Below, piece after piece: positions 50,096 to 58,598 of a stretch of 64,000 nucleotides of DNA; position 1 is the first letter of the stretch, and every line of letters begins with the position of its first letter. Made by a program: the position numbers and the translations under genes. Source of the DNA: DATDAH01 sp963792205. Lineage in GTDB: Bacteria > Actinomycetota > Acidimicrobiia > Acidimicrobiales > DATDAH01. The notes beneath the pieces were generated by a model. It was not told where the DNA came from. It saw only the letters and a list, made by a program, of their open reading frames with translations, and searched no databases. The DNA lies in the NCBI GenBank assembly GCA_963792205.1, contig CAWBVI010000004.1, positions 372,001 through 436,000 of the forward strand, written 5' to 3'.

Positions 50096-52399
50096 GTGCT
50101 GGGGGGACTGCGGGTGCTCGAGGCCGCGGGCGAGGTGGCCGGGCCCTATGCGGGCAAGCTCCTGGCCGACGCCGGCGCCGACGTGGTCAAGGTGGAACCG
50201 GCCGGCGGCGACCCGCTCCGGCGCTGGACCGCCGCGGGCATCGACCTGGCCGAGGGCGAAGACTCGGCCCTCTTCCGATTCCTGAACACGTCGACGCGGT
50301 CCGTGGTCGGCACCGTGGACGACCTGGCCGCGGGGGCCGACGTGGTGCTGGGCGACGGCTGGCTCCCTGTCGACGACCTGCGCCGGGACCATCCCCACCT
50401 GGTGGTGGTGACGATCACCTCGTTCGGGATGACGGGGCCCTGGTCCGGTCGACCGGCGACCGAGTTCACCCTCCAGGCCGCCTGCGGCTCGACGGGGTCG
50501 CGCGGCCGGCGGGACCGGCCGCCCCTCGCCGTCGGTGGGCGCTTCGGCGAGTACCTGGCCGGCGTCCACGCCGCGCTGGGCGCGGTGGCCGCCTGGCGGG
50601 CGGGCGGGGACGAACACGTCGACGTCTCGATGCTCGAGGCCATGGCCATCGGGATGAACACCTACGGGCCACTGTTCGCCGAGCTCTACGGGATCGAGGC
50701 CCCGGTCGAGCCCAGAGGCCGCCACATCGACCACCCGTCGATCGAGCCCACCGCCGACGGCTGGGTCGGCTTCGCCACCATCGCCAACCAGCAGTTCAAG
50801 GACTTCCTGGTGCTCATCGAGCGCGCCGACCTGCTGGCCGACGAGGACCTCGTCGACATCAACGTCCGGACCAAGCGGGCCGACGAGTTCGAGGCGGCCG
50901 TGCAGGCGTGGACGACCCGGCACACCACGGCCGACATCATCGAGCGGGCGTCGGCGCTGCGGGTACCGGTCGCTCCGGTCAGCGACGGGGTCACCGTCGT
51001 GGACCACGAGCAGTTCTCGGCGCGGAAGGTGTTCGTCGACGGCCCTCAGGGTCGCCAGCCCCGGGTGCCCTACCGCCTCGGCGCCCATCCGGGGACGACG
51101 TTCGACCGGGCGCCGATGGTCGGGGCGCACACCGGAATCGTCGACTGGTCGCCGCGATCGGCACGGACCCGGTCGCAGGAGCGGCCGCTGGCCGGGGTCC
51201 GGGTCGTCGACCTCACCTGCTTCTGGGCCGGCCCCTCGGCCAGCCTCAACCTGGCCGCGCTCGGGGCCGACGTGGTGAAGGTCGAGTCGGTGCAACGCCC
51301 GGACGGCATGCGCTTCACCAGCACGAAGCCCCCGACCGTCGACCAGTGGTGGGAGTGGGCCCCGGTCTTCTGCGGCACCAACGCCGGGAAGCGGGCGGTC
51401 ACGCTCGACCTGGGGGCGGAAGCAGGGCGCCGGTTGTTCCTCGATCTCGTCGCGGGAGCCGACGTCGTCATGGAGAACTTCTCCCCCCGGGTCATGGAGC
51501 AGTTCGACCTGGACTGGCCGGTGTTGGCCGCGGCCAACCCCGGTGTGGTCATGGTGCGGATGCCGGGGTTCGGGCTCGACGGACCCTGGCGGGACCGCAC
51601 CGGCTACGCCCCCACGATGGAGCAGCTCACCGGGCTGGCCTGGATCACCGGCTGGCCGGACCTGCCGCCGATCGTCCCCCGCGGCCCGTGCGACCCGCTG
51701 GCCGGCGCCCATGCCGCCTTCGCCGTGCTCGTCGCCCTCGAGGAGCGAGACCGGACGGGCCAAGGGTTCCTGCTCGAGGTGCCCATGGTCGAGTCCGCCC
51801 TGGCCACGGCTGCCGGACCGGTGATGGAGGCGGCGGCCTACGGGGTCGTGCAGGGCCGCGACGGCAACCGCGGCCCGGTGGCCGCACCCCAGGGCGTGTA
51901 TGCCTGTGCCGAGCCGGAGCGCTGGCTGGCGGTGGCCGTGGCCAGCGACGCGCAGTGGCTGGCCCTCGCCCGCGCGCTCGGCCTCGACGATCCCGAGCTG
52001 GCGACGGCGGCGGCGCGACGAGCAGCCGCCGACCGGCTCGACGAGGCGCTGGCCGACTGGACCAGCAGCCGCGGGGTGGCCGAGGCGGAAGCGGCACTGC
52101 TCGACCTCGGCGTGCCGTGCGCCGAGGTCGTGTCCCCCGCCGCGGTGGACCGCAATCCCCACCTCGTCGCCCGGGGCTTCTTCGAACCCCTCGATCGGGC
52201 GGTGATCGGCCGCCACCACGTGCCGGGGCTGCCGTACCGCTTCGCGTCGCGGGGCGACCGGCCGTGGCATCGCACGCCGGCACCCACGATCGGTGAGCAC
52301 AACGAGGCGATCCTCGGCGGCGAGCTCGGGTTGGGCGACGAGGAGCTCGAACGGCTACGCAACACCTCCGTGATCGGCGACCGCCCCCTCCACGCGTGA
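50096..52399 (+). CDS. Double-length CaiB/BaiF (family III) CoA transferase
   Basis: 767 residues comprising two complete family III modules. N-half: LEAAGEVAGPYAGKLLADAG, VDVSMLEAMAIG. C-half: VVDLTCFWAGPSASLNLAAL, GADVVKVESVQRPDGMR, MENFSPRVMEQF and VPMVESALATAAG. The residue usually Asp in the active site appears to be Glu in both. Enzymes of this kind move CoA between acids without PPi, or racemise 2-methylacyl-CoA. The single-chain fusion probably replaces a homodimer. GTG start; it is unusually isolated from other genes. Confidence 0.83.
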   Translation: MLGGLRVLEAAGEVAGPYAGKLLADAGADVVKVEPAGGDPLRRWTAAGIDLAEGEDSALFRFLNTSTRSVVGTVDDLAAGADVVLGDGWLPVDDLRRDHPHLVVVTITSFGMTGPWSGRPATEFTLQAACGSTGSRGRRDRPPLAVGGRFGEYLAGVHAALGAVAAWRAGGDEHVDVSMLEAMAIGMNTYGPLFAELYGIEAPVEPRGRHIDHPSIEPTADGWVGFATIANQQFKDFLVLIERADLLADEDLVDINVRTKRADEFEAAVQAWTTRHTTADIIERASALRVPVAPVSDGVTVVDHEQFSARKVFVDGPQGRQPRVPYRLGAHPGTTFDRAPMVGAHTGIVDWSPRSARTRSQERPLAGVRVVDLTCFWAGPSASLNLAALGADVVKVESVQRPDGMRFTSTKPPTVDQWWEWAPVFCGTNAGKRAVTLDLGAEAGRRLFLDLVAGADVVMENFSPRVMEQFDLDWPVLAAANPGVVMVRMPGFGLDGPWRDRTGYAPTMEQLTGLAWITGWPDLPPIVPRGPCDPLAGAHAAFAVLVALEERDRTGQGFLLEVPMVESALATAAGPVMEAAAYGVVQGRDGNRGPVAAPQGVYACAEPERWLAVAVASDAQWLALARALGLDDPELATAAARRAAADRLDEALADWTSSRGVAEAEAALLDLGVPCAEVVSPAAVDRNPHLVARGFFEPLDRAVIGRHHVPGLPYRFASRGDRPWHRTPAPTIGEHNEAILGGELGLGDEELERLRNTSVIGDRPLHA

Positions 52400-52475
52400 C
52401 GCACACGTTGACGGACACGAAGCGAGCGCCGGCGAACGGCGATGACGCGGTGGTCGAGCGAGCGGAGCTGGACCA

Positions 52476-53675
52476 ATGAATGACCCCTGGGGGGCGAACG
52501 TCCCGCTCGACGACGTGGGCGGCGGGGTCGCCATCGTCGGGGTGGGCGAGTCCGAGCACACCCGGGCATCGGGCCGGACGCCCACGGAGATCGCGGCGAC
52601 CGCCGTGGAGCGGGCACTCGACGACGCCGGCCTCGAGCCCGAGGACGTCGACGGCGTGATGACGGGGCCGGGTGTCCCCGACCAGCTCGACGCCGCCGCC
52701 TTCCACGCCCACTTCGGGACCAGCCACGACCTGTGGGAGTCGTCGGCGGGGGGCGGCATGCGGTGGGCGGCGACCGCGCCGGTCCCTGCCGCCGAAGCGC
52801 TCGCCCGGGGGGACGCCAGCGTGATCGTCAACTCGTTCGCCGTGGCCTGGGCCACCCAGCGGGGGTCGATGACCGGCGGCCCGGGCCAGATGCACGCCGA
52901 GGAGCGGTTCAAGGGCAACCTCGAGGTCCCCTTCGGCTGGTTCCCCCAGCCCGTGTACTTCGCCACCATCGCCCGTCGGCACATGCACCAGTACGGGACG
53001 ACGGAGGCCCAGCTGGGCGCCATCGCCGTGGCCTGCCGGGAGCACGCCAATGCGACGCCCGGCGCGGTCATGCACGGACGGCCGTTGAGCCTGGACGACT
53101 ACCTGGCCTCGCCCTACCTCGCCGAGCCCTTCCGCAAAGAGGACTGCTGCCTCATCTCCGACGGCGGCGCGGCCTACGTGATGACCACGCCCGAGCGGGC
53201 CCGGGACCTGGACCGCCCCGCGGTCGAGGTGGCGGGCGTCGGTCTCGGGCGCTCCCACACGGGCACCCACTGGGCCCAGCAGGGCGACTTCACGAGCACG
53301 CCGCAGGTCTTCGCCGGACCCGCGGCCTTCGCCATGGCCGGCATCGACCCCGCCGATGTCGACGTGGCCACCGCCTACGACCCCTTCACCATCGTCAGCC
53401 TGATGCAGATCGAGGACCTCGGCTTCTGCGCCAAGGGCGAAGGCGGGGCCTTCGCCGAGGCCGGCGAGCTACGGGTCGCCGGGGGGTCGCTGCCGTACAA
53501 CCCCCACGGGGGGATGCTCTCGCACGCCTACGTGCTGGGCATCGCCCACGTGGTCGAAGTGGTCCGCCAGCTCCGGGGCGAGGCTGCCAACCAGGTCGAC
53601 AACGCCGAGATCGGCATCTACGGGGGCTACACCGGCCCCGAAGCGGCCACCCTCGTGCTGCGGAGGGCACCGTGA
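52476..53675 (+). CDS. Thiolase-like lipid-transfer protein (second copy)
   Basis: 399 residues of the same SCPx/Ltp group as the gene at 18070-19254: VAIVGVGESEHTRASGR, ARRHMHQYGTTEAQLG, DCCLISDGGAAYVMT, YDPFTIVSLMQIEDLGFC and LPYNPHGGMLSH. It is probably the catalytic half of an aldolase or thiolase complex with the DUF35 protein that follows (GTGA overlap). The ATG is 76 bp after the CoA transferase stop, so co-transcription is likely. Confidence 0.8.
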   Translation: MNDPWGANVPLDDVGGGVAIVGVGESEHTRASGRTPTEIAATAVERALDDAGLEPEDVDGVMTGPGVPDQLDAAAFHAHFGTSHDLWESSAGGGMRWAATAPVPAAEALARGDASVIVNSFAVAWATQRGSMTGGPGQMHAEERFKGNLEVPFGWFPQPVYFATIARRHMHQYGTTEAQLGAIAVACREHANATPGAVMHGRPLSLDDYLASPYLAEPFRKEDCCLISDGGAAYVMTTPERARDLDRPAVEVAGVGLGRSHTGTHWAQQGDFTSTPQVFAGPAAFAMAGIDPADVDVATAYDPFTIVSLMQIEDLGFCAKGEGGAFAEAGELRVAGGSLPYNPHGGMLSHAYVLGIAHVVEVVRQLRGEAANQVDNAEIGIYGGYTGPEAATLVLRRAP

Positions 53676-54106
53676 CCGCGGCCGGCTTCCCGTTGCCCGA
53701 GACCGACTGGGCGCCGACCGCCCCGTTCTGGGCGGCGGCGGCCGAGCACCGGCTGTCGCTCCCCCGCTGCGCGGCCTGCGGCCGGCTGGTCTGGTACCCG
53801 GCCGACGCGTGTGGGCGCTGCGGCGGCACCGAGCACGCCTGGGTCGACCTGTCCGGACGGGGGACGCTGTTCTCGTGGGTGGTCGTCCACCAGCAGTTCC
53901 TGCCCCAGTACGAGCCCCCGTTCGTCACCGCCCTGGTCGCGGTCGACGAGGACCCCGCGGCCCGGCTGGCGACCCGCCTGGTCGAGGTCGACGCCGCTGA
54001 CCTGACCATCGACCAGCCGCTGGAGGTCGTCTTCGCCCCCCTGCGCTTCCCCGGCGTCGACGGCGAGGTCACCGCCCCGTTCTGGCGCCCGATCTCCCGG
54101 TCATAG
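53672..54106 (+). CDS. DUF35 Zn-ribbon/OB-fold protein (second copy)
   Basis: 144 residues. Zinc ribbon CAACGRLVWYPADACGRCGG, OB-fold GRGTLFSWVVVHQQFLPQYE. Partner of the overlapping thiolase gene. The 3' end is unusual: the last codons (PFWRPISRS) and the stop lie inside an inverted repeat of the GTTCTGG family (54079-54128), so the coding sequence has absorbed one arm of that element. Confidence 0.83.
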   Translation: MTAAGFPLPETDWAPTAPFWAAAAEHRLSLPRCAACGRLVWYPADACGRCGGTEHAWVDLSGRGTLFSWVVVHQQFLPQYEPPFVTALVAVDEDPAARLATRLVEVDAADLTIDQPLEVVFAPLRFPGVDGEVTAPFWRPISRS

Positions 54107-54128
54107 GCGGGAAATGAGGCGCCAGAAC
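54079..54128. repeat. GTTCTGG-family hairpin, locus 5, overlapping DUF35 3' end
   Basis: 11-bp arms GTTCTGGCGCC / GGCGCCAGAAC flank 28 nt that include the DUF35 stop codon. A smaller inner pairing CTCCCGG..GGCGGGA is possible. Confidence 0.75.
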
Positions 54129-54133
54129 CGATC

Positions 54134-55312
54134 GTGGGCAGGCTGAGCGGCGTGCGGTGGCTCCGGCGGCTCGGCCTCCTCGTCGCGTTCCTGGTCGTCG
54201 GGGTGGCGGTCGCGGCCTGGGACGGGCTGTCGGGTGAGGAGGAGGAGCCCGTTCCCACGACGACGACGGCCGCTCCCGGACGGGTCGCCGCCCCCATCGA
54301 GGGCGGCGCCACCGACCCCCGCATCGAGTGCGCCCGCGCGCTCCCCGCCCGCCTGCAGCTCGGCCAGCTGCTGGCGCTCGACGTCGACGGCCAGGCCCCG
54401 GACCTCGAGGCGCAGCGCATCGCCGACCTCGGCATCGGCACCGTCTTCATCCAGAGCCTCTCCATCGACCGGCCCATCCAGCGCATCGAGGCGCTGAAGG
54501 CCACCTCGGCCATCCCGCCGCTCGTGGCCGTCGACGAGGAGGGGGGCGCCGTCCAGGACCTGCGGAACGTGCTCGGGCCCTTCCCGTCGCAGGAACGCAT
54601 GGCGTCGACGACCGACCCGGCCGGGGCGAAGGCCCAGGTGCTGGCCCACGCCCGGTCGATGGCCACGCTGGGCATCGACGTCGCCTTCGCTCCCGTGGTC
54701 GACGTCCTGCCCGGTGACGGCTCCGATCCCCTCGGCGACGACCGGGCCTTCGGCAGCGATCCCGCGCTGGTGACCGAGTACGGGCAGGCCTACGTCGACG
54801 CCTTCGTCGAAGCGGGGATCCTGCCCACGCTCAAGCACTTCCCGGGGCACGGGCGGACCACCGGCGACAGCCACGCCGGCCCGGTCAACGCCCCGTTGCT
54901 GCCCGACCTCCGCACCCACGACCTGATCCCGTACGACACCCTGCTCGAGGACCAGGTGGCCGTGATGGTCGGGCACATGATCGTGGCCGACGTGACCATC
55001 TTCACCCCGTCCAGCCTGTCGAGGGACATCGTCACCGGCCTCCTGCGGGACGAGTACGGCTTCGACGGGCTGATCTTCACCGACTCCCTGTCCATGGGGG
55101 CCGTGACCGGCCAGGGTCCCCCCGAGGAGCTGGCCCTCACGGCCCTGCAGGCCGGTGCTGACGTCGCCCTCTTCTCGTCGCTGCCGGACCCGGCCGCCGT
55201 GCTCCGGCGCCTGGAGCGGGCGCTGGCCGACGGCGCCCTCGACGCCGACCAGATCGCCACCTCGGTCGTCCGGGTCCTCGACGTCAAGGGCATCGACCCC
55301 TGCACCCTCTGA
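54134..55312 (+). CDS. Glycoside hydrolase family 3, NagZ-like beta-N-acetylhexosaminidase
   Basis: 392 residues. An N-terminal signal anchor (LRRLGLLVAFLVVGVAVAAW) and a Thr-rich linker precede a TIM barrel with the NagZ motif KHFPGHGRTTGDSHAG, which carries the His-Asp pair on its flexible loop, and FTDSLSMGAV with the nucleophilic Asp. It should cleave GlcNAc from muropeptides in the envelope during wall recycling. GTG start. The gene is followed by repeat copy 4. Confidence 0.85.
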   Translation: MGRLSGVRWLRRLGLLVAFLVVGVAVAAWDGLSGEEEEPVPTTTTAAPGRVAAPIEGGATDPRIECARALPARLQLGQLLALDVDGQAPDLEAQRIADLGIGTVFIQSLSIDRPIQRIEALKATSAIPPLVAVDEEGGAVQDLRNVLGPFPSQERMASTTDPAGAKAQVLAHARSMATLGIDVAFAPVVDVLPGDGSDPLGDDRAFGSDPALVTEYGQAYVDAFVEAGILPTLKHFPGHGRTTGDSHAGPVNAPLLPDLRTHDLIPYDTLLEDQVAVMVGHMIVADVTIFTPSSLSRDIVTGLLRDEYGFDGLIFTDSLSMGAVTGQGPPEELALTALQAGADVALFSSLPDPAAVLRRLERALADGALDADQIATSVVRVLDVKGIDPCTL

Positions 55313-55316
55313 GGTC

Positions 55317-55437
55317 CCTAAGGACGTGCGCGGAAAGGCTGAAGCTTGGTGCGCTTGACCTGGACATCGCCAAGCTGCGCTTGGCGATCACCGCTGTGCT
55401 TGCCTGGTCGCCTCGCCTCTCGGCTCGGCTCCTACGA
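55317..55437 (+). repeat. Dispersed palindromic element, CCTAGG family, copy 4
   Basis: Starts CCTAAGGACGTGCGCGGAAA and contains the same hairpin ATCGCCAAGC-TGC-GCTTGGCGAT as copy 1, followed by the matching right half. The CTA at 55432-55434 is the TAG stop of the minus-strand hydratase gene. It lies between convergent genes. Confidence 0.85.
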
Positions 55438-56196
55438 CGTGAGCTCGTCGACGAGGCCCCAGGCGAGGGCGGTCGGGGCGTCGATGGGCTGACCGGAGAG
55501 GGCGAGCCAGGCCGTGCGCTGGGGGCCGATCCGACGGGGGAGGCTGACCGTGCCGCCCTGTCCGGGGACGAGGCCCATGGCCACCTCGGGGAGGGCGAAG
55601 GTGGTGTCCCGGGAGGCCACGACCCGATGGCAGAAGGCCGCCAGCTCGGCGCCGGCCCCGATGCAGTGACCGTGGACGTGGGCCGTGACCCGGTCGGCCA
55701 CCGCAGCCAGTGACCGGGCGGGCAGGCGCTCGAGCCGTATGGCGTGGGCCGTGGCCGGGTCCGAGAAGGTGCCGAACTCGCGGAGATCCCCGCCACTGCA
55801 GAACGAGGGCCCATCGCCCCGGAGGTCGGCAGTGAGCGACGGATCGACGGCGACCAGGTCGAAGGCCTCGACGAGGGCATCGCGCATGGCCACGTCGAGG
55901 GCGTTGTGCGACCGGGGCCGGTGCAAGGTGATCGTCAGTCGGTCGCCGGTGCGGGCGAGCAGCACCGGGTCCGGGTCGGGCGCCGGCTCGACCGGGCCCC
56001 GATCGGCCAGCCAGGCCGCGAACTCCGGCCCGCCTTGGAGCTCGGCGTAGGTCAGCGACTCGGCCACCAGCCCCTCCTCGATCGACGCCGGTCCGTCGAC
56101 GAGGAGCTCGGCACAACGCCGGGCCGCGTGCGGGTTCCGTTCGACCACGGCCGCCAGGTCGTCGTCCCACAGGTCGCCGACGAGGTCGCGGATCAC
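55432..56196 (-). CDS. Enoyl-CoA hydratase/isomerase family protein
   Basis: 254 residues. The N-terminal 80 residues are atypical (RDLVGDLWDDDLAAVVERNP), whereas the crotonase core begins at LTITLHRPRSHNALDVAMRD. SFCSGGDLREFG forms the oxyanion hole; EVAMGLVPGQGGTVSLPRRI has PGQGG where hydratases often have Glu, so an isomerase or altered activity is possible. GTG 56196 overlaps the CoA transferase stop by GTGA. The stop codon lies in repeat copy 4. Confidence 0.78.
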   Translation of the reverse strand: MIRDLVGDLWDDDLAAVVERNPHAARRCAELLVDGPASIEEGLVAESLTYAELQGGPEFAAWLADRGPVEPAPDPDPVLLARTGDRLTITLHRPRSHNALDVAMRDALVEAFDLVAVDPSLTADLRGDGPSFCSGGDLREFGTFSDPATAHAIRLERLPARSLAAVADRVTAHVHGHCIGAGAELAAFCHRVVASRDTTFALPEVAMGLVPGQGGTVSLPRRIGPQRTAWLALSGQPIDAPTALAWGLVDELTS

Positions 56197-58349
56197 CGGT
56201 CGAGGGACTCGCCGATGACCTTCGCCTCCCGGAGCGCGGCCAGCTCGGTCGGCGAGAGGCCGAGGCGGCCGCCGAGGACCTCGTCGTTGTGCTGGCCCAG
56301 GGTCGGGGCCACGAACCGGTGGTGCTGGGGCACCCCGGCGGAGAAGCGCATCGGCCAACCGGGATAGGGCACCTCGCCGACGAGCGGGTGGGTGAGCGGC
56401 TGGTAGTAGTCCCGGGCCCCGAGCTGCGGTTCGGCCAGCATCCCCGGCACCCCCAGCACGGCGGACGCGGGGACGCCGGCGGCGAGGAGGGCGTCCGCGG
56501 CATCCGCCGGCGACCGCTCGGCGATCCACCCGGCCAGCGCGTCCTCGTCGGCCGGACCGAGGACCCGGTCGAGGGCGGCCTGGTCCTCGGCATCGCGCAC
56601 GGACACCGCGACCCAGCCGCCGTCGGCTTCGTAGACCCCCTCGATCGCCGCCTCGCCCGTCTGGTTGCCGGTGCGTCCCGGTGCTGCGCCCGTCGCCGCG
56701 GCGGCGATGACCTGCTCGGCGGTGATCGCGGCCATGACCTCGACCTGGGCGACCTCGATCATCTGGCCCTCGCCCGTGCGGTCCAGGTGGCGGAGGGCGG
56801 CCTGGAGCGCGACGGCGGCGTGCATCCCGACCACCGGGTCGGCGAAGCCGCCGGGGTTGAGCGGCGGCTCGTCGGGATGGCCCGTCACCTGAGCGAGCCC
56901 GCAGGCCTGCTCGTAGACCATGGCCCAGCCGACGTGGTCCCGCCACGGCCCGACCAGTCCGAACCCGGGCATGCGAAGGTAGATCAGCTGGGGGCGACGC
57001 TCGCGCACGGCCGCCTCGGTGAGGCCGAACGACTCGACCACGCGGGGCGAGAAGTTCTCGAGGAGCACGTCCGCACCGTCGAGCAGGCGCCAGAGCAGGT
57101 CCTGGCCCTCCGGGCGGGTCAGGTCGAGCGTGATGTCCTGCTTGGACAGGTTCGTCGCCTGCCAGACCAACGAGCGCTCGTACCAGTCCGCGCCCAGCTC
57201 CGGGAACGAGGCCGAGTAGCGGAAGCCGTCGGGACGCTGGACCGACTCGACCTTGATCACGTCTGCTCCGAGCGAGCCCAGGTACATGGACAGGTACGGC
57301 GCCGACCAGAAGATGCTGAGGTCGACCACCTTCAAGCCGGCGAAGGGCAGGTCGGCCGAAGGCGTCACCGGGTCGGCATCGGGGAGGGTGCCCGGGCTCG
57401 GCGGAGCGCCGGACTGGGCGGGCGTGGCCGAGAGGCGGTACGGGGCGACGGGCGCGACGACGTCCGTCCCCGGCAGCGGGACGTAGAAGCCGCGCTCGGC
57501 GAACTGGGAGAGCTCAGGCAGGTTGGCCCCGTCGCCGATGGGCGCCGCGGGGATGCGCAGCGACTGGCAGGTGGCCACGATCGTCTCGGCCTCCTGACCG
57601 TCCAGCCAGGGTCGGGCCGCGTCGACGAACTCGGCGTAAGCCGTGTCCTCGATCACCTCCCGCTGCCGCTTGCCCCATTCCGGAAGGCCGAGGAGCGCGC
57701 ACAGGTCGAGCCAGTGCTGGCCGGTGAGGCAGTTGATGCCCACGAAGCCGTCGGCGCAGGCGACGATGCCGGGCACGACGTAACGGCGCTCACCGAAGCT
57801 CTGACCCATCCGGTCCAACGTGAACTGGAACAGCATCGGGTACGGCAGGGTCCCGACCAGGCAGGCCTGGACGGAGAGGTCGACGACCACGGGGCCGCCG
57901 ATCCGCAGCGCGGTGAGCGCCGCGGCCGCGGCGTAGCCGCCGGCGACGTACGCGGGCGCACGGCCACCGACCCGGACGGGATCGTGACCCGGGATGCCGT
58001 GGTTCGACACCCAGCCCCCGGCCGCCTGGACGGTCAGGTCGGTGGCCGGCTCGTGGGCGCGGGGGCCGGACTGACCGAACGGGGAGATGCGCACGACGGC
58101 ACCGGCCGGCTCGATGCCCAGGGCTTCCAGGCCCCCCGGGCCGAGGTCCTCCACGACGAGGTCCGCCCGTGGCGGCTCGTCGAGCAGGATCTTCCCGGCG
58201 TCCAGGTAGGCGGCGAGGCCGGGCTCGACCCGCGGGCCGGGACCGACCTTGCCCACGCGGGCGCCGAGGTCCGCCAGCAGCTTGGTCGCGTAAGTGGCGG
58301 CGATCCCCTCCCCCACCTCGACGACGGTCACACCCTCCAGAGCCCCCAC
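56193..58349 (-). CDS. Double-length CaiB/BaiF CoA transferase (second copy)
   Basis: 718 residues, a two-module fusion like 50096-52399: VTVVEVGEGIAATYATKLLA in the N-half; VVDLSIFWSAPYLSMYLGSL, GADVIKVESVQRPDGFRYSA and LENFSPRVVESFG in the C-half. In the N-half the active-site block reads VVDLSVQACLVG, with Ala where Asp or Glu is usual, so that module may be structural. The C-half has EVAQVEVMA. GTG 58349 is chosen: TAGCGT lies 7 nt upstream. First gene of an operon with the hydratase. Confidence 0.82.
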   Translation of the reverse strand: MGALEGVTVVEVGEGIAATYATKLLADLGARVGKVGPGPRVEPGLAAYLDAGKILLDEPPRADLVVEDLGPGGLEALGIEPAGAVVRISPFGQSGPRAHEPATDLTVQAAGGWVSNHGIPGHDPVRVGGRAPAYVAGGYAAAAALTALRIGGPVVVDLSVQACLVGTLPYPMLFQFTLDRMGQSFGERRYVVPGIVACADGFVGINCLTGQHWLDLCALLGLPEWGKRQREVIEDTAYAEFVDAARPWLDGQEAETIVATCQSLRIPAAPIGDGANLPELSQFAERGFYVPLPGTDVVAPVAPYRLSATPAQSGAPPSPGTLPDADPVTPSADLPFAGLKVVDLSIFWSAPYLSMYLGSLGADVIKVESVQRPDGFRYSASFPELGADWYERSLVWQATNLSKQDITLDLTRPEGQDLLWRLLDGADVLLENFSPRVVESFGLTEAAVRERRPQLIYLRMPGFGLVGPWRDHVGWAMVYEQACGLAQVTGHPDEPPLNPGGFADPVVGMHAAVALQAALRHLDRTGEGQMIEVAQVEVMAAITAEQVIAAAATGAAPGRTGNQTGEAAIEGVYEADGGWVAVSVRDAEDQAALDRVLGPADEDALAGWIAERSPADAADALLAAGVPASAVLGVPGMLAEPQLGARDYYQPLTHPLVGEVPYPGWPMRFSAGVPQHHRFVAPTLGQHNDEVLGGRLGLSPTELAALREAKVIGESLDR

Positions 58350-58403
58350 GCGAGCCACGCTACGTGGGACCTTGCACGGCAATGGACGCCGCCCTGACCA
58401 TCC

Positions 58404-58574
58404 GTTCTGGGCACTCCCACTCGCGCCCTCAACAAACCTCAGTACCCAGAACGAATCGGCCACCGTTCTGGGTACTCACACTCGCGCCCTCAACAAGCCT
58501 CAGTACCCAGAACGAATCGACCACCGTTCTGGGTACTCACACTCGCGCCCTCAACAAGCCTCAGTACCCAGAAC
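58404..58574. repeat. GTTCTGG-family hairpins, locus 6 (three tandem units)
   Basis: Units at 58404-58452, 58465-58513 and 58526-58574 have a 61-bp period, joined by GAATCG[G/A]CCACC. Arms are GTTCTGGGTACT / AGTACCCAGAAC (first unit has GGGCACT) and the loop core is CGCCCTCAACAA. Unlike other loci they occupy a divergent promoter region, between the CoA transferase and the phosphatase genes. Confidence 0.9.
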
Positions 58575-58598
58575 GGGAGGTCGGTAGCCTCGCCGGGC

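Noticed and set aside
58404..58574. CRISPR-like three-unit repeat
   Set aside because: The 12-bp linkers are nearly identical rather than unique spacers; it is a tandem hairpin element.
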